From: Candidatus Cloacimonadota bacterium
GTDB lineage: Bacteria; Cloacimonadota; Cloacimonadia; Cloacimonadales; JAIOQZ01
Direction: 5' to 3'
Length of the DNA: 64,000 bases
NCBI GenBank assembly: GCA_021108395.1
Contig: JAIOQZ010000002.1
Coordinates: forward strand, 1-64,000
Shown here one piece after another: positions 29,179-39,185 of the stretch. Each line of letters opens with the position of its first letter. Position 1 is the first letter of the stretch. The notes under the pieces are model-generated. The model made no database searches and was not told the DNA's origin. It was given only the letters and a program-made list of their open reading frames with translations. Both the position numbers and the translations under genes were made by a program.

Positions 29179-31143
29179 TCAGTTAGCTTTGTTAATCGTC
29201 AGTTCGATCAGGTTCCGCTTCACTTCCGACCACAGCGGTTTGTCTCGCAAGCTGTTAAGGCTCTCCAGATACTCCACTTGCGCTCTGGTGTAGTTGACAA
29301 AGGCTACGACATTGTAAAACATCTGCTCTCGGTGTTCTGCAACGCGAATATGACTGTAAGTTGTATCCGCGGTTGAATAAAGATAGAAGTAAACCTCTTC
29401 GTTCTCGCTGAACAGAACGATGTAGCCGTCAACTGTAATCGGTTCTCCGCTTTCGTTTGTGGTCACGGCGTCCCACGAAACATCTGCGTCAGGATAGTTT
29501 ATCACGATTTGAATATTCCCCGGCGCGGCGGGCGGACTGTATGAAACCGTTATCAGGTTGTGTTGCACAAGCGAATCCACCAGCGTGCCGTTGCTTATCC
29601 GCAGTTTTACGCTGTATGTGCCCACAGTGTTGTAGATATGCGTGGGGTGCTGCTCTGTTGAATCAAAGACGCCGTCGTTCTCGAAGTCCCACTCCCAGGT
29701 GGTGGGATTGCCAATTGACAAATCTGTGAAATCAACCTGCACTGTAAGATAACCGAACACAGGATTTGCCGAAAAGTCTGCAAGCCAGCCGCTTTCCAGC
29801 TTGGCAACAAAAACATCCCCGCCACCGGAATTGCTAAGAGTTGTAGATCCGAATGTTACTGCTTCATCCCAATAATATCCTGTAACGTATGTATTACCGG
29901 CGTAATCGATTGCAATTGAATAACTGCTTTCATCGCCAGTTCCAACCGCACTGGTTACCCACATCCAATTCCCAATAGAATCCAATTTGGCAATGAAGAC
30001 ATCACAATCACCAGTACTGGTTATAGAGTAGGTACCAAACGTTGCAGTACCCCAAAATTCTCCTGTAACATAAGTGTTCCCATCGTTGTCAATTGTGATT
30101 GATAGACCTATGTCAGAATAACTCCCCCCAGCATTGGTGGCCCACAACCAATTTCCATTCCCATCCATCTTTGCAACGAAAATATCCTGTTGTCCAGTAC
30201 TGGTAATGGAACATGACCCCAATGTTATTGTTCCGTTTAAGTATCCTGTAATGTAACTATTATTTTCATCATCTATTGTGATTGATTTCCCATGACTGGC
30301 TGAGCCTGTACTTCCTACGGAATCAGATGCCCATACCCAATCTCCATCGGTGTCAAGTTTAGCAACAAAAACTTGGGTAGAAGTGTTGCTTGTAATGGAA
30401 TGAGAGCCAAAAGTTGCTGTCCCGTAAAAAGATCCAGTAACGCAAGTGTTCCCGTTAACGTCTAATGAAATTGAATAACCTATATCATGACTACTACCAC
30501 CAGCACTGGTTGCCCACAGCCAGTTTCCATCTTCATCAAGTTTAGCAACGAAAACGTCCTCTTGACCACTACTGCCAATTGAATGAGAGCCAAATGTTGC
30601 ACTGTAGCGTAATTTACCCGTAACGTATGTATTGCCAACATTATCCACTGCAATAGAATATCCAATAACGAAATCTCCTACGCTTTGACTTGCCCATAGG
30701 CATTCACCATTTGTATCAAATTTAGCAACAAAAACACCAACACCAGCACTGGTAAGAGTATAAGAGCCAAATGTTGCAGTGTAGCAAAAGAATCCCGTAA
30801 CATAAATGTTGCCAACACTATCTACCGTTATTGAATAACCAAAATCATTTGAATTTCCACCGGAACCAAGCGCCCACAGCCAATTCCCATTAACATCCAA
30901 CTTAGCAATAAAAATATCATGATTACCATTACTGGTAAGAACCGCTGTACCGATTGTTGCTGTTCCTTCAAAATCTCCCGTAATGTAAGTGTTTCCGGCA
31001 TCGTCAATTGTGATTGAATTACCAATAACACTACCACTTCCCCCGGCCCCAGTTGCCCACTGCCATTCGGGGGCCTGGGAAAAAACGCAAGTGGGGAAGA
31101 GGAACAGGGCGGCCAGTGCAGCAAATGCGAGCATGCTTTTCAT
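29179..31143 (-). CDS. Secreted SBBP-type repeat protein with PKD and FN3-like domains
   Basis: About seven copies of GNWLWAT.AGGS..DIG.SITID..GNTYVTG.F.GTATFGS.SITSTG..DVFVAKLD; PKD TWEWDFENDGVFDSTEQHPTHIY. Confidence 0.87.
   Translation of the reverse strand: MKSMLAFAALAALFLFPTCVFSQAPEWQWATGAGGSGSVIGNSITIDDAGNTYITGDFEGTATIGTAVLTSNGNHDIFIAKLDVNGNWLWALGSGGNSNDFGYSITVDSVGNIYVTGFFCYTATFGSYTLTSAGVGVFVAKFDTNGECLWASQSVGDFVIGYSIAVDNVGNTYVTGKLRYSATFGSHSIGSSGQEDVFVAKLDEDGNWLWATSAGGSSHDIGYSISLDVNGNTCVTGSFYGTATFGSHSITSNTSTQVFVAKLDTDGDWVWASDSVGSTGSASHGKSITIDDENNSYITGYLNGTITLGSCSITSTGQQDIFVAKMDGNGNWLWATNAGGSYSDIGLSITIDNDGNTYVTGEFWGTATFGTYSITSTGDCDVFIAKLDSIGNWMWVTSAVGTGDESSYSIAIDYAGNTYVTGYYWDEAVTFGSTTLSNSGGGDVFVAKLESGWLADFSANPVFGYLTVQVDFTDLSIGNPTTWEWDFENDGVFDSTEQHPTHIYNTVGTYSVKLRISNGTLVDSLVQHNLITVSYSPPAAPGNIQIVINYPDADVSWDAVTTNESGEPITVDGYIVLFSENEEVYFYLYSTADTTYSHIRVAEHREQMFYNVVAFVNYTRAQVEYLESLNSLRDKPLWSEVKRNLIELTINKAN
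29950..31075. repeat. Tandem coding repeats, unit about 180-189 bp (60-63 aa)
   Basis: GCCCA.. landmark recurs at 30140, 30329, 30512, 30692, 30872, 31055. Confidence 0.8.
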
Positions 31144-31204
31144 TTTGTCTCCTGTGTCGGTGAAGGTTCAACATAAGACAGGCCGACACACGAGCCGTGT
31201 CAAG

Positions 31205-31232
31205 AAAAAACCCGCCTCTTGTGAAGACGGGT
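31205..31232 (-). terminator. Rho-independent terminator downstream of the 133-aa ORF
   Basis: Minus-strand ACCCG...CGGGT hairpin followed by TTTTTT. Confidence 0.6.
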
Positions 31233-31241
31233 CTCAGTCAG

Positions 31242-31643
31242 TCAACGCTTCTCGTCAACCTGCGTATCATGCTCAATCGAGCCTTGCAGAGATCGAAGGG
31301 CCGCGTCCGTTCCCTGGATCTGATACTGAAACAACCGGAAGTGTTTGTTCGCTGTAATAGGTGAGGGAGAAGCAGGGCGTGCTAGCGCGTGGTCAGCTTC
31401 CCCCTCGGTTACTCGTTCAGCAGAACGAACATCCGAAGCTATAGCCGTATCGACGGCCTCCGGGGGCAAATCTGCTACAATTGACCCGGAACCGCCGGGC
31501 TTTCGCCCCGGGGGTGTCTCCATTCCGGTAGGTTCAGTAATTCTGACGTCCTTGTCCGCAGCCTTTCGTTTTCCCCGCTGAGCAGTCTTGGGCAGACGCG
31601 CGGCAGGATGTCCGAGGAAGCTGAGTTCTCTGGGGATGGTCAT
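31242..31643 (-). CDS. Hypothetical 133-aa protein
   Basis: AGGAGG a few nt upstream of start on the minus strand and a terminator just downstream; no recognised domain. Confidence 0.45.
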   Translation of the reverse strand: MTIPRELSFLGHPAARLPKTAQRGKRKAADKDVRITEPTGMETPPGRKPGGSGSIVADLPPEAVDTAIASDVRSAERVTEGEADHALARPASPSPITANKHFRLFQYQIQGTDAALRSLQGSIEHDTQVDEKR

Positions 31644-31732
31644 GCCATCCTCCTTTCCGTCAGAATTACCTCACGCTTTTCAATGATCTCGCTACACTAT
31701 CGACCCGCCATGCACGATACTTGAGGTTTTTT

Positions 31733-31760
31733 TTGACAAACTCGCGCGTTTATGTGTTAT
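31733..31760 (+). promoter_or_regulatory. Candidate sigma70 promoter
   Basis: TTGACA-16 bp-TGTTAT upstream of ATG 31779. Confidence 0.4.
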
Positions 31761-31778
31761 GGCGTACGCAAAGGGGGA

Positions 31779-33374
31779 ATGATGAAACAACTGGCGTTGC
31801 TGGTTCTGCTGTGCATCTTGCTGGGAACGGCATTCCTGCACGCCGACAAGAACACGCCCCCCCGCGACAAGAACGGCCACTATCCCGGCCTGGTGAGCTA
31901 TCTCGACAGCCTGCGCAGTCAGCCGGACAGCGAAGACAGATATATCCTGCTGGCCGAATACTGGCTGCAGCGACCAGACTTTGAGCGCTATGACGCCACC
32001 GTGGCCGAGGGGCTGCTGCGCTATCCGGCCAGCCTTGCGCTTCTGCGCCATCAGGCACAGATACATACCCGCAACGCGAACTACGACGAGGCGACAGCCA
32101 TCTATGCGCGACTGTGCACCGGCGCGCCTTCGAGCGAGCTCGAGCTGGACTATGCGCACAACGAGAAGCTCGCCGGCCGCATCGACACCGCAAGGCGGCT
32201 CTATGCCTCCGTTTACGCCCGACACCCGCAGCAGCGTGAGGTGTTCGACGCCTATCATCGCTTTCTGATTGCCTACATTGCCGAGAAGGATGCCCAGCGG
32301 TTGATGTTGGGCCACCTGCGGCGCTATGGCGGCTCCGCCGATCTGTGGTTGCAGGCCGGGGATGTGTGGATTGATCGCAACAAGCCATATCGCGCCCTGC
32401 ACGCATTCGAGCAGGCCAACCCCGACTCGAACATTGTCGCCGGCATCATGCAGATGCGACTGAAGCAGTTCCTGCGTCCCAGCCTGTATGGCCGCTTCGA
32501 GTTTATCGAGGAAGACCTGCCCGTCAGCAATACCCGCTACAAGCGTCTTTACGCCTCGATAAATCATCGCCCCACCGACTGGCTTACAGTGTCTGCCGAG
32601 GTGTATCTGGATCACGTGGCGCGTCGTTACCATGATGTGAGCTTTTCCGATAACCGAGAAGAACGCGACATCTCGGCGCTGACGGGTACGATGCACCTGA
32701 TGCCCGTGCCTTCGCTGTATGTTGGCGTCAATGGGCAATACTACATTCGTCATGAACACTGGGGCGACTTCGGCTTCTCCTGCGAGCAAAACCTCGAGTG
32801 GGAACAATGGGCGTTTTGGTGGCGGGTTATCCTGGCGGAGAACGTTGTCGAGCACTGGGAGTTCATGCGCCAGCGTGAATACACGGCGCAGGTTGAGCTT
32901 TCCTGGCAGTCATTGTCGTTGTGGAACGGCTATAGCCACTACTACACGCCTGATGACGAAGTATTCCAGGCGCCCGAATACCCCTGGATGTATGACGACA
33001 TTGTTGTCCGTGACAACTACGGCTATCGTAACCACACCACGTTGGAATACACCGTGCTCGAACAGCCGTCTCTAAGCCTGGGGTTCTATGGGCTTGCACA
33101 GGGCTATGACTATGAAAGCCGCTTCTATTCAACCCCGTCCGAGCAACTATACTATGGCATTCTGGCCGACTATGGCACAATGCTTGCCGACCTCGAACTG
33201 GACGTGTCGGGGCAGCTTGGCCTCAACGAAGACCAGCGCTCGCACTGGACGCTTTCCATCGACGCCGGTTACGAAGCCGGCCCGTTTCGCGTTACCCTGG
33301 GGCTTTCGCTGGACGACGACGAATACTCCAGCTCGCGCACATTGTCGTTCACTGTGTCGGACCTTTCGCTGTGA
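31779..33374 (+). CDS. TPR-repeat protein with C-terminal outer-membrane beta-barrel-like region
   Basis: Signal peptide MKQLALLVLLCILLGTAFLHA, TPR-like helices, then alternating aromatic strands. Confidence 0.65.
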   Translation: MMKQLALLVLLCILLGTAFLHADKNTPPRDKNGHYPGLVSYLDSLRSQPDSEDRYILLAEYWLQRPDFERYDATVAEGLLRYPASLALLRHQAQIHTRNANYDEATAIYARLCTGAPSSELELDYAHNEKLAGRIDTARRLYASVYARHPQQREVFDAYHRFLIAYIAEKDAQRLMLGHLRRYGGSADLWLQAGDVWIDRNKPYRALHAFEQANPDSNIVAGIMQMRLKQFLRPSLYGRFEFIEEDLPVSNTRYKRLYASINHRPTDWLTVSAEVYLDHVARRYHDVSFSDNREERDISALTGTMHLMPVPSLYVGVNGQYYIRHEHWGDFGFSCEQNLEWEQWAFWWRVILAENVVEHWEFMRQREYTAQVELSWQSLSLWNGYSHYYTPDDEVFQAPEYPWMYDDIVVRDNYGYRNHTTLEYTVLEQPSLSLGFYGLAQGYDYESRFYSTPSEQLYYGILADYGTMLADLELDVSGQLGLNEDQRSHWTLSIDAGYEAGPFRVTLGLSLDDDEYSSSRTLSFTVSDLSL

Positions 33375-34879
33375 GCGGTTTCTTCGCCCGCCTCGAACGG
33401 CGGATGCTGTCCACGCCGCTGTCCGCATTCTTCTTCACCTTCGCCTGCATCGTCACCTTGCGCAACGTGCTCGAAATCTACGCCGACGGCTCGACCATGG
33501 ACCCCCGCCAGTTCGTCGATTTCTCGCTGTTCTACCTGGCGTTGGGGTTGAGCCTGCTTCTGTTGCTGCGCCTGCTGGCGGGCGTTCGCCCCGAACTCGC
33601 CCTGCGCGCCGTGCTGCTGGGCATGTGCATTGTGGTCATGCCACCGCTGGTGGACATGCTGGCCACCGCCGGTCGCGGCTTCAATATCGGCTATGTGAAT
33701 CCGCGCTCGTGGAGCGACGCCCTGTGGAAGCTGCTCACTTTCTGGGAAGGGCTGCGCTTCGACCGCGCCACCCTGGGCATCAAGATCGAGGTGGCGCTGG
33801 CGTCGCTCGCCACAGCTCTGTGGGTGCGTCACCACACCGGCAAATGGCGGCGGGGCCTGCTGGCCGGGTTGCTGGTCTATCTGCTCATCTTCACATACTC
33901 AATCCTGCCCTGGCTGGCCATACAAGCATGGTCGCTGCTGGGCGCCGCGCCGCGCCGGATGCTCATCCATCAGCGAACGCTCATGTTCACGATTTTGACC
34001 CTGACGCAGCTCGTACCGGTATTGGCCTGGACAGGGGGGCGGGGCTTCACGGCTATGTGCCGCAACCTGCGCCTGACGCGAATGGCGCACTTCCTGGTGA
34101 TGCCTTTGCTGGGGATGGCGCTGGCCGGTGGCGCAAGGTTCAACCACTGGCGCGGGGTTGACTGCCTGTGGTTCTATCTGGCGATGACTGCCGCCATGAT
34201 CTATCTGACCATTCAGAACGACATCGCCGACAGCGTAATTGACCGCGTGGCCAATCCGGAAAGACCACTGTCCGCCGGGGCGATACCGCTGCCGCTGTAT
34301 CGTCGCATGGGGCATGTGTTCCTGGGTGCGGCGTTGCTGCTGGGCTTGCTCGCCGGATTCCGCCTGTTGCTCTACACGGCGGCGTTCATTGCCATCTACA
34401 CGCTATACAGCGCTCCGCCCCTGCGACTGAAGCGCGTGCCGGTGTTCTCGAAGCTGCTCATCGCCGCCAATACGCTGCTGATGGTTCTGGCCGGTTACGA
34501 CTTCGCCGGTGGGAACCTGCGCCAGTTTTCAGCCGGTTACATCTTCCTTTTTCTAATCATCTACGGTGTGCTGATCAACTTCATCGACCTCAAAGATGCC
34601 GCCGGTGACCGCGCCGCCGGCATCCCCACACTGCCGGTCATTCTCGGTTTGCGCACGGCGCAGTGGACGATGGCCGCGCTGTTTACGCTGTTCTATCCGC
34701 TGGTGGCACTTGCTGTGGGCGACCTGCGCCTACTGTGGGCTTGTGTTCCGGCGGGGTTGCTCAGCGCTGCCGTGTCGCTGTCACGGAGCTACGGCAGCCG
34801 CCATGATCGTGCCATCATCCTCATCTCGCTGGGGGTGATTGTCGTCGCCTTCCTGCTGGGTCTGCCACATCTCGCGTAG
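33371..34879 (+). CDS. UbiA-like prenyltransferase family membrane protein with N-terminal membrane domain
   Basis: IQNDIADSVIDRVANPERPLSAGAI and INFIDLKDAAGDRAAGIPTLPV Asp-rich motifs; GTG start overlapping upstream gene. Confidence 0.8.
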   Translation: MSGFFARLERRMLSTPLSAFFFTFACIVTLRNVLEIYADGSTMDPRQFVDFSLFYLALGLSLLLLLRLLAGVRPELALRAVLLGMCIVVMPPLVDMLATAGRGFNIGYVNPRSWSDALWKLLTFWEGLRFDRATLGIKIEVALASLATALWVRHHTGKWRRGLLAGLLVYLLIFTYSILPWLAIQAWSLLGAAPRRMLIHQRTLMFTILTLTQLVPVLAWTGGRGFTAMCRNLRLTRMAHFLVMPLLGMALAGGARFNHWRGVDCLWFYLAMTAAMIYLTIQNDIADSVIDRVANPERPLSAGAIPLPLYRRMGHVFLGAALLLGLLAGFRLLLYTAAFIAIYTLYSAPPLRLKRVPVFSKLLIAANTLLMVLAGYDFAGGNLRQFSAGYIFLFLIIYGVLINFIDLKDAAGDRAAGIPTLPVILGLRTAQWTMAALFTLFYPLVALAVGDLRLLWACVPAGLLSAAVSLSRSYGSRHDRAIILISLGVIVVAFLLGLPHLA

Positions 34880-34965
34880 TCCCACCGCCTGTCATCTTTC
34901 TGATACATGTCGCAATCACTTGACAAGTCTGCTCTCCTTGTGACATACTGTCAACAGGAGGTGAC

Positions 34966-36336
34966 ATGCCACAGCGAATTCTTATCGTGGACGATGAGGT
35001 CGAATCGCTCGACATCTGCCAGCGTGTTCTGCAAAAGCAATATGACGTGTGCACAGCGCAACGCGTGAGTGACGCGCTCGGCATCCTCGAGGCGGGGCCG
35101 ATTGACTGCTGCCTCACAGACCTGGTGATGCCCGATGTGGAAGGGCTCGAGTTTGTGCAGAACCTGGCCGCCAGTTACCCCGATATGCCCCTGTTGGTGA
35201 TGAGCGGCAAAGCGACGGTGAAAATGGGCGTGCAGGCCATGATGGCCGGCGCTGTTGACTTCATTGAGAAGCCAATCCTCAATCTCGATATCCTGTCGGT
35301 GATGGTGAAGAAGGCCCTCACCTCGCACGACATGCTCATCGAGAACCGCCGCCTGCGCGAGGAGCTGTCCAATCTCAAACGGCGCAACTTTGTGGGCAAC
35401 AGCCCCCAGATTCAGGCAGTGCTGGGCATCGTGCACAAGGTGGCGCCCCTCAACTCGACTATCCTGGTCGAGGGCGAGACCGGCACCGGCAAGGAGCTGA
35501 TTGCGCGGATGATTCACGATAACAGCCCCCGCTCAAATAAACCGTTCGTAGCCGTCAACTGTGGCGCCATTCCCGAGAACCTGCTCGAGAGCCTGTTGTT
35601 TGGCCACATGAAGGGCGCCTTCACCGGCGCGACCAGTGAGGCCGAGGGTTACTTTCGCCAGGCTGATGGCGGCACACTGTTTCTCGACGAGATTGGCGAG
35701 ACGCCGCTACCCTTCCAGGTGAAACTGCTGCGCGCTTTGCAGGAAAAAACCATTCGCCGCGTGGGCGAAGACCGCGACATCGACATCGATGTTCGCATTA
35801 TCGCCGCCACCAACCGCAGTTTGGCCGATGAGATGAAGCAGGGCAACTTTCGCAAAGACCTCTATTTTCGCCTGCATGTTATCAAAATACTCATCCCGCC
35901 GTTGCGCGAGCGCCCCGACGACATCCCGTTGCTGGCCGCTCACTTCCTGAAGCTATTCATCAAGGAGAACAACATCGAGAAGCTGCGCATATCGAAGGAA
36001 GCGATGGCTGTGTTGAAGAAATCCCGTTTGGAGGGCAATGTGCGCGAGGTGCAGAACGTTATCGAACATTCCGCCGCATTGTGCCGCAGCGATATTATCT
36101 GGGTGGAGGATATGCCCGACTACATCCGAGGTATCGATACAGGCGAGGACAGCCTGTCATTCTCCGGCGACTATGACAGCGCCAAGGGGGCGTTCGAGCG
36201 GCTGTATTTCACCAAGCTGCTGCAAAGCACCGGATCGGTCATCACGCGTGCCGCCGAGGTGTCAGGGCTCACCCGCCAGCACATCTATCTCAAGCTGAAA
36301 AAGCTCAACATCGACCCGGGCAGCATGCGCCAGTAA
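34966..36336 (+). CDS. Sigma-54-dependent response regulator (NtrC family)
   Basis: Receiver (IVDDEVESLD...DLVMPDVEG), AAA+ GETGTGKELIAR, GAFTGA, C-terminal Fis-like HTH. Confidence 0.95.
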   Translation: MPQRILIVDDEVESLDICQRVLQKQYDVCTAQRVSDALGILEAGPIDCCLTDLVMPDVEGLEFVQNLAASYPDMPLLVMSGKATVKMGVQAMMAGAVDFIEKPILNLDILSVMVKKALTSHDMLIENRRLREELSNLKRRNFVGNSPQIQAVLGIVHKVAPLNSTILVEGETGTGKELIARMIHDNSPRSNKPFVAVNCGAIPENLLESLLFGHMKGAFTGATSEAEGYFRQADGGTLFLDEIGETPLPFQVKLLRALQEKTIRRVGEDRDIDIDVRIIAATNRSLADEMKQGNFRKDLYFRLHVIKILIPPLRERPDDIPLLAAHFLKLFIKENNIEKLRISKEAMAVLKKSRLEGNVREVQNVIEHSAALCRSDIIWVEDMPDYIRGIDTGEDSLSFSGDYDSAKGAFERLYFTKLLQSTGSVITRAAEVSGLTRQHIYLKLKKLNIDPGSMRQ

Positions 36337-36397
36337 AAGAAATCATATCTCGAATCGACATTAGAAGTGCGGGCGTATAAACTTGTCGGGTGAGCGA

Positions 36398-36943
36398 TCA
36401 CCTTTTCATCTGCACGGCAATGCTGAGCGCCGTCGCCAGCTTCACCACATACTCGTCCGTCGTTTCCAGTCGGCGCGCCATTGACTGGCTGATGTTGCGC
36501 ATCATGTGATAGCCGATGGCTGTGTCGTGCTCCACAAGTCTTTCGAATGCCTCACGCTCCAGCTTATACATAACGCAATCGGTTTTGGCGATTACGTTGG
36601 CGCTGCGCTTACCGGCGCACACAAGGCCGTTCTCGCCGAAGGCAGGCAGGTTTTTGTCGCTCAGGCTGGCCAGCATCTTTTCTTCGGCCTCCAGTCCCTC
36701 TATCTCCAGCGTGAGTTTGCGGGTAACGTTTACCCTGCCCCGATAGAGGATATAGAGCGCACTGCCCTGAGTATTTTCATAGATGATATAGTCGCCCTGG
36801 TCGATGACGATAACCTGTAGGGCGGCGGCCACCTGTTTGAGCTGGGAGTCGTTGAGCCCGGCGAAAGTATGAACGCTTGTAAGCGAGGCGAGATCAATCT
36901 GCAAATCCGAGGCGGTTGGCGCGCTTGGGGTCGTTTTTCCCAT
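36398..36943 (-). CDS. Cyclic nucleotide-binding (Crp-like CNB) domain protein without recognisable HTH
   Basis: IVIDQGDYIIYENTQGSALYILYRGRVNV...FGENGLVCAGKRSANVIA. Confidence 0.82.
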   Translation of the reverse strand: MGKTTPSAPTASDLQIDLASLTSVHTFAGLNDSQLKQVAAALQVIVIDQGDYIIYENTQGSALYILYRGRVNVTRKLTLEIEGLEAEEKMLASLSDKNLPAFGENGLVCAGKRSANVIAKTDCVMYKLEREAFERLVEHDTAIGYHMMRNISQSMARRLETTDEYVVKLATALSIAVQMKR

Positions 36944-36956
36944 CGTTACCTCGCTG

Positions 36957-38123
36957 TTAGCTTAACACCAGGGCCGAGTCGTTCGGCTGCAGGCGGTAGT
37001 CTTTGTTTGGTTTGATCTGGATGGACCAGCGTTGGTCGGGCAGCTTGCCGCTGCTCTGCTCCAGTGCGCTGCGGATGAAATCGTCGATGGTGGATGAATC
37101 GTCTGAGAAGATGTCGGTGAGTTCGAGGCGCGGACGCTCTGAGAGGATGCCCATGACAATTTTCCCGCGCTCCTCGTAGAACCATTGCACCAGGTCTCCG
37201 AACGTCTGCTCCGCCAGAGTCGCCGGGATTTTCACGGTTTCGATGCCGTGGTCGCGGCTTTGCAGCAGGCTTTCTACAACTGCGAGATAGTGCTGGTTGA
37301 GCACATTGTTGGCCAGCAGGTTGCCCCCCAGTTCACCGAAGATAACGATGTTGTCAACTGCGCAGTTGTCGAGGTGAGTGCGAGAGTCGCGGTGGACAAG
37401 CTGCACAGTGAGCGGCACGGTCTTGGAAAGGAAGCGCACCGCGCTGGCCACGATGATCGAGCGGTCGTCGGCGCCCTGCTGCGGGAGGTTTTCATCGGCC
37501 AGCACAAACACCTGGTTGGCGACCGACACCCCCGCACGTTGCAGGATTTCCTTCAGGGCGTAGTCGCCCCGCACGAAACGCAGCTTGAGGCCGGGGAATT
37601 TCGCTTCGAGGTCGCCGAAGAACTCGGTTGGGTGATTGCCCACCAGCACGATTGTTTCGTCAATCTCCTTGTCGGCAAATGTTTGCAGCATGATCAGGGC
37701 GGTATCGTTCCAACCGCACACGACCGCGTGCCCCCTGTCTTTGATAGGTTTCAAACCGCGTGCTCCTTTTAGTTTTTCCTCCACCATCATCGAGGCGATA
37801 AGGCCGGTTAACGACGAGAACGAGATGAAGCCCACCAGGATGAGCCCGACGCCGACGATTCGCCCGATGGGGGTGACGGGAACCTCGTCGCCATACCCCA
37901 CAGTAGTGATGGTGACGATGGACCACCAGATGCCATCGGCCAGCGATGTGATGAGGTTCTCATCGGGGGAGCGCACCGCCTCGAGATACCAGATAACCGC
38001 GGAGCTGGTGGCGATGAGCATTATGATGAACACTCCGATGATGATGAAGCGTCTGTTCGCTGTGCCCGGGCGCAGTGTGCGTGCAATTCGACGCAACAGA
38101 TTCCGTCTCTTTTTTTGTGCCAT
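36957..38123 (-). CDS. 2-TM potassium channel with RCK/TrkA-N-like domain
   Basis: TITTVGYGDEVPVTP selectivity filter; GHAVVCGWNDTALIMLQ Rossmann; start set at ATG 38123. Confidence 0.9.
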   Translation of the reverse strand: MAQKKRRNLLRRIARTLRPGTANRRFIIIGVFIIMLIATSSAVIWYLEAVRSPDENLITSLADGIWWSIVTITTVGYGDEVPVTPIGRIVGVGLILVGFISFSSLTGLIASMMVEEKLKGARGLKPIKDRGHAVVCGWNDTALIMLQTFADKEIDETIVLVGNHPTEFFGDLEAKFPGLKLRFVRGDYALKEILQRAGVSVANQVFVLADENLPQQGADDRSIIVASAVRFLSKTVPLTVQLVHRDSRTHLDNCAVDNIVIFGELGGNLLANNVLNQHYLAVVESLLQSRDHGIETVKIPATLAEQTFGDLVQWFYEERGKIVMGILSERPRLELTDIFSDDSSTIDDFIRSALEQSSGKLPDQRWSIQIKPNKDYRLQPNDSALVLS

Positions 38124-38197
38124 GTCTTTTTTTTCTGGATAAATTGCCTCATTGTCAAGGGTTTTAATTATATCTTTGGAAATCGATGAAAAATCCG

Positions 38198-38226
38198 TTG
38201 ACAAAGGTTAAGGTAAAAATTAGATT
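38198..38226 (+). promoter_or_regulatory. Candidate sigma70 promoter of MerR-like gene
   Basis: TTGACA-17 bp-TAGATT; GGAGGT RBS immediately downstream. Confidence 0.55.
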
Positions 38227-38242
38227 ACATTTGGAGGTAATT

Positions 38243-38896
38243 ATGTTAACACTTGAACAAGTACTCGAGAAAACAGGCATTTCCCGTGCAACGCTTTACA
38301 ACTGGAAAGACTACGGTTTGCTGCCGGAAAAACTGTTCTTCGTCGAGCGGCTCGGCAAGCGCTGGAAGCTTTCCATCAGTGAAGAAGCCGTGGAAATGAT
38401 TGATCAGATCCACAAAATGAAAAAAGAGGGCAAGAAGTTTGACGCCATGCTGGCCATATTCAGGCCCATCACCCTCATCGAGCTCGAACCGATCACATCG
38501 CCGGCAGGATACTCGAAGCTCACATTTCTGCTGTCTCGCAAAATGTTCGACCGCTTCGTCATAATCAACTCTGCACGCTCGGCAGACTTGTTCACCGAAG
38601 AGAGCATCGAGAAGTTCCGCAAGAATCGGGTGAAGCTTTCACGCCAGAGCATCAGGGTTCGCCCTCAGGAAGACGGCAACATCGAGCACACGATATTCGA
38701 ATGCGGCCTCTTCGAGCAAGAGATTCTGGATGACATCGTCATCAGCGCGTTCGTGTCGGCCGAGGATGTGCACAACACCGTCGATGTTTTCATACCCGTT
38801 GGCCACGAGGTAAAATTCCGCGAGAAGTACAGCTTCCTACAGGAACGTTACGCCAAGATGGCGAACAAACTACGGAAGAGACAGAACAGAGCCTAA
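38243..38896 (+). CDS. MerR-like HTH regulator
   Basis: MLTLEQVLEKTGISRATLYNWKDYGLLPEK; GGAGGT RBS. Confidence 0.75.
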   Translation: MLTLEQVLEKTGISRATLYNWKDYGLLPEKLFFVERLGKRWKLSISEEAVEMIDQIHKMKKEGKKFDAMLAIFRPITLIELEPITSPAGYSKLTFLLSRKMFDRFVIINSARSADLFTEESIEKFRKNRVKLSRQSIRVRPQEDGNIEHTIFECGLFEQEILDDIVISAFVSAEDVHNTVDVFIPVGHEVKFREKYSFLQERYAKMANKLRKRQNRA

Positions 38897-39185
38897 ACAA
38901 TATCGGGCATGTGCACGATTAGGGTTGCAGCGACTTTGAATCACTGTCAGCCGCCGTGCACAGAGCAGATTGGGGCGCGAAGCAGGTTGAGCACGACTAA
39001 GATCGAGCGCAACGAAGCTGGGTATCGAGGTTTGACAACAAGCAATCCTGTGACTGCTGACACCTTTTGTCGCGTCCCTCCAAACTGCTCACTCACATTT
39101 CCTTACTCAATCACTCTTTTTCAGTTGACTGTCCGTACAGTGAGTTATGTTTGACGCTATCAAGACATAGTCAACGGAGGTTTCA

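Noticed and set aside
29950-31075. CRISPR array
   Set aside because: The 180-189 bp repeats are in-frame protein repeats, too long and divergent for CRISPR.
38897-39180. tRNA or other structured RNA in the intergenic region before hppA
   Set aside because: No cloverleaf or recognised RNA motif seen; only a short ACTGT-CCGT-ACAGT inverted repeat near 39128.
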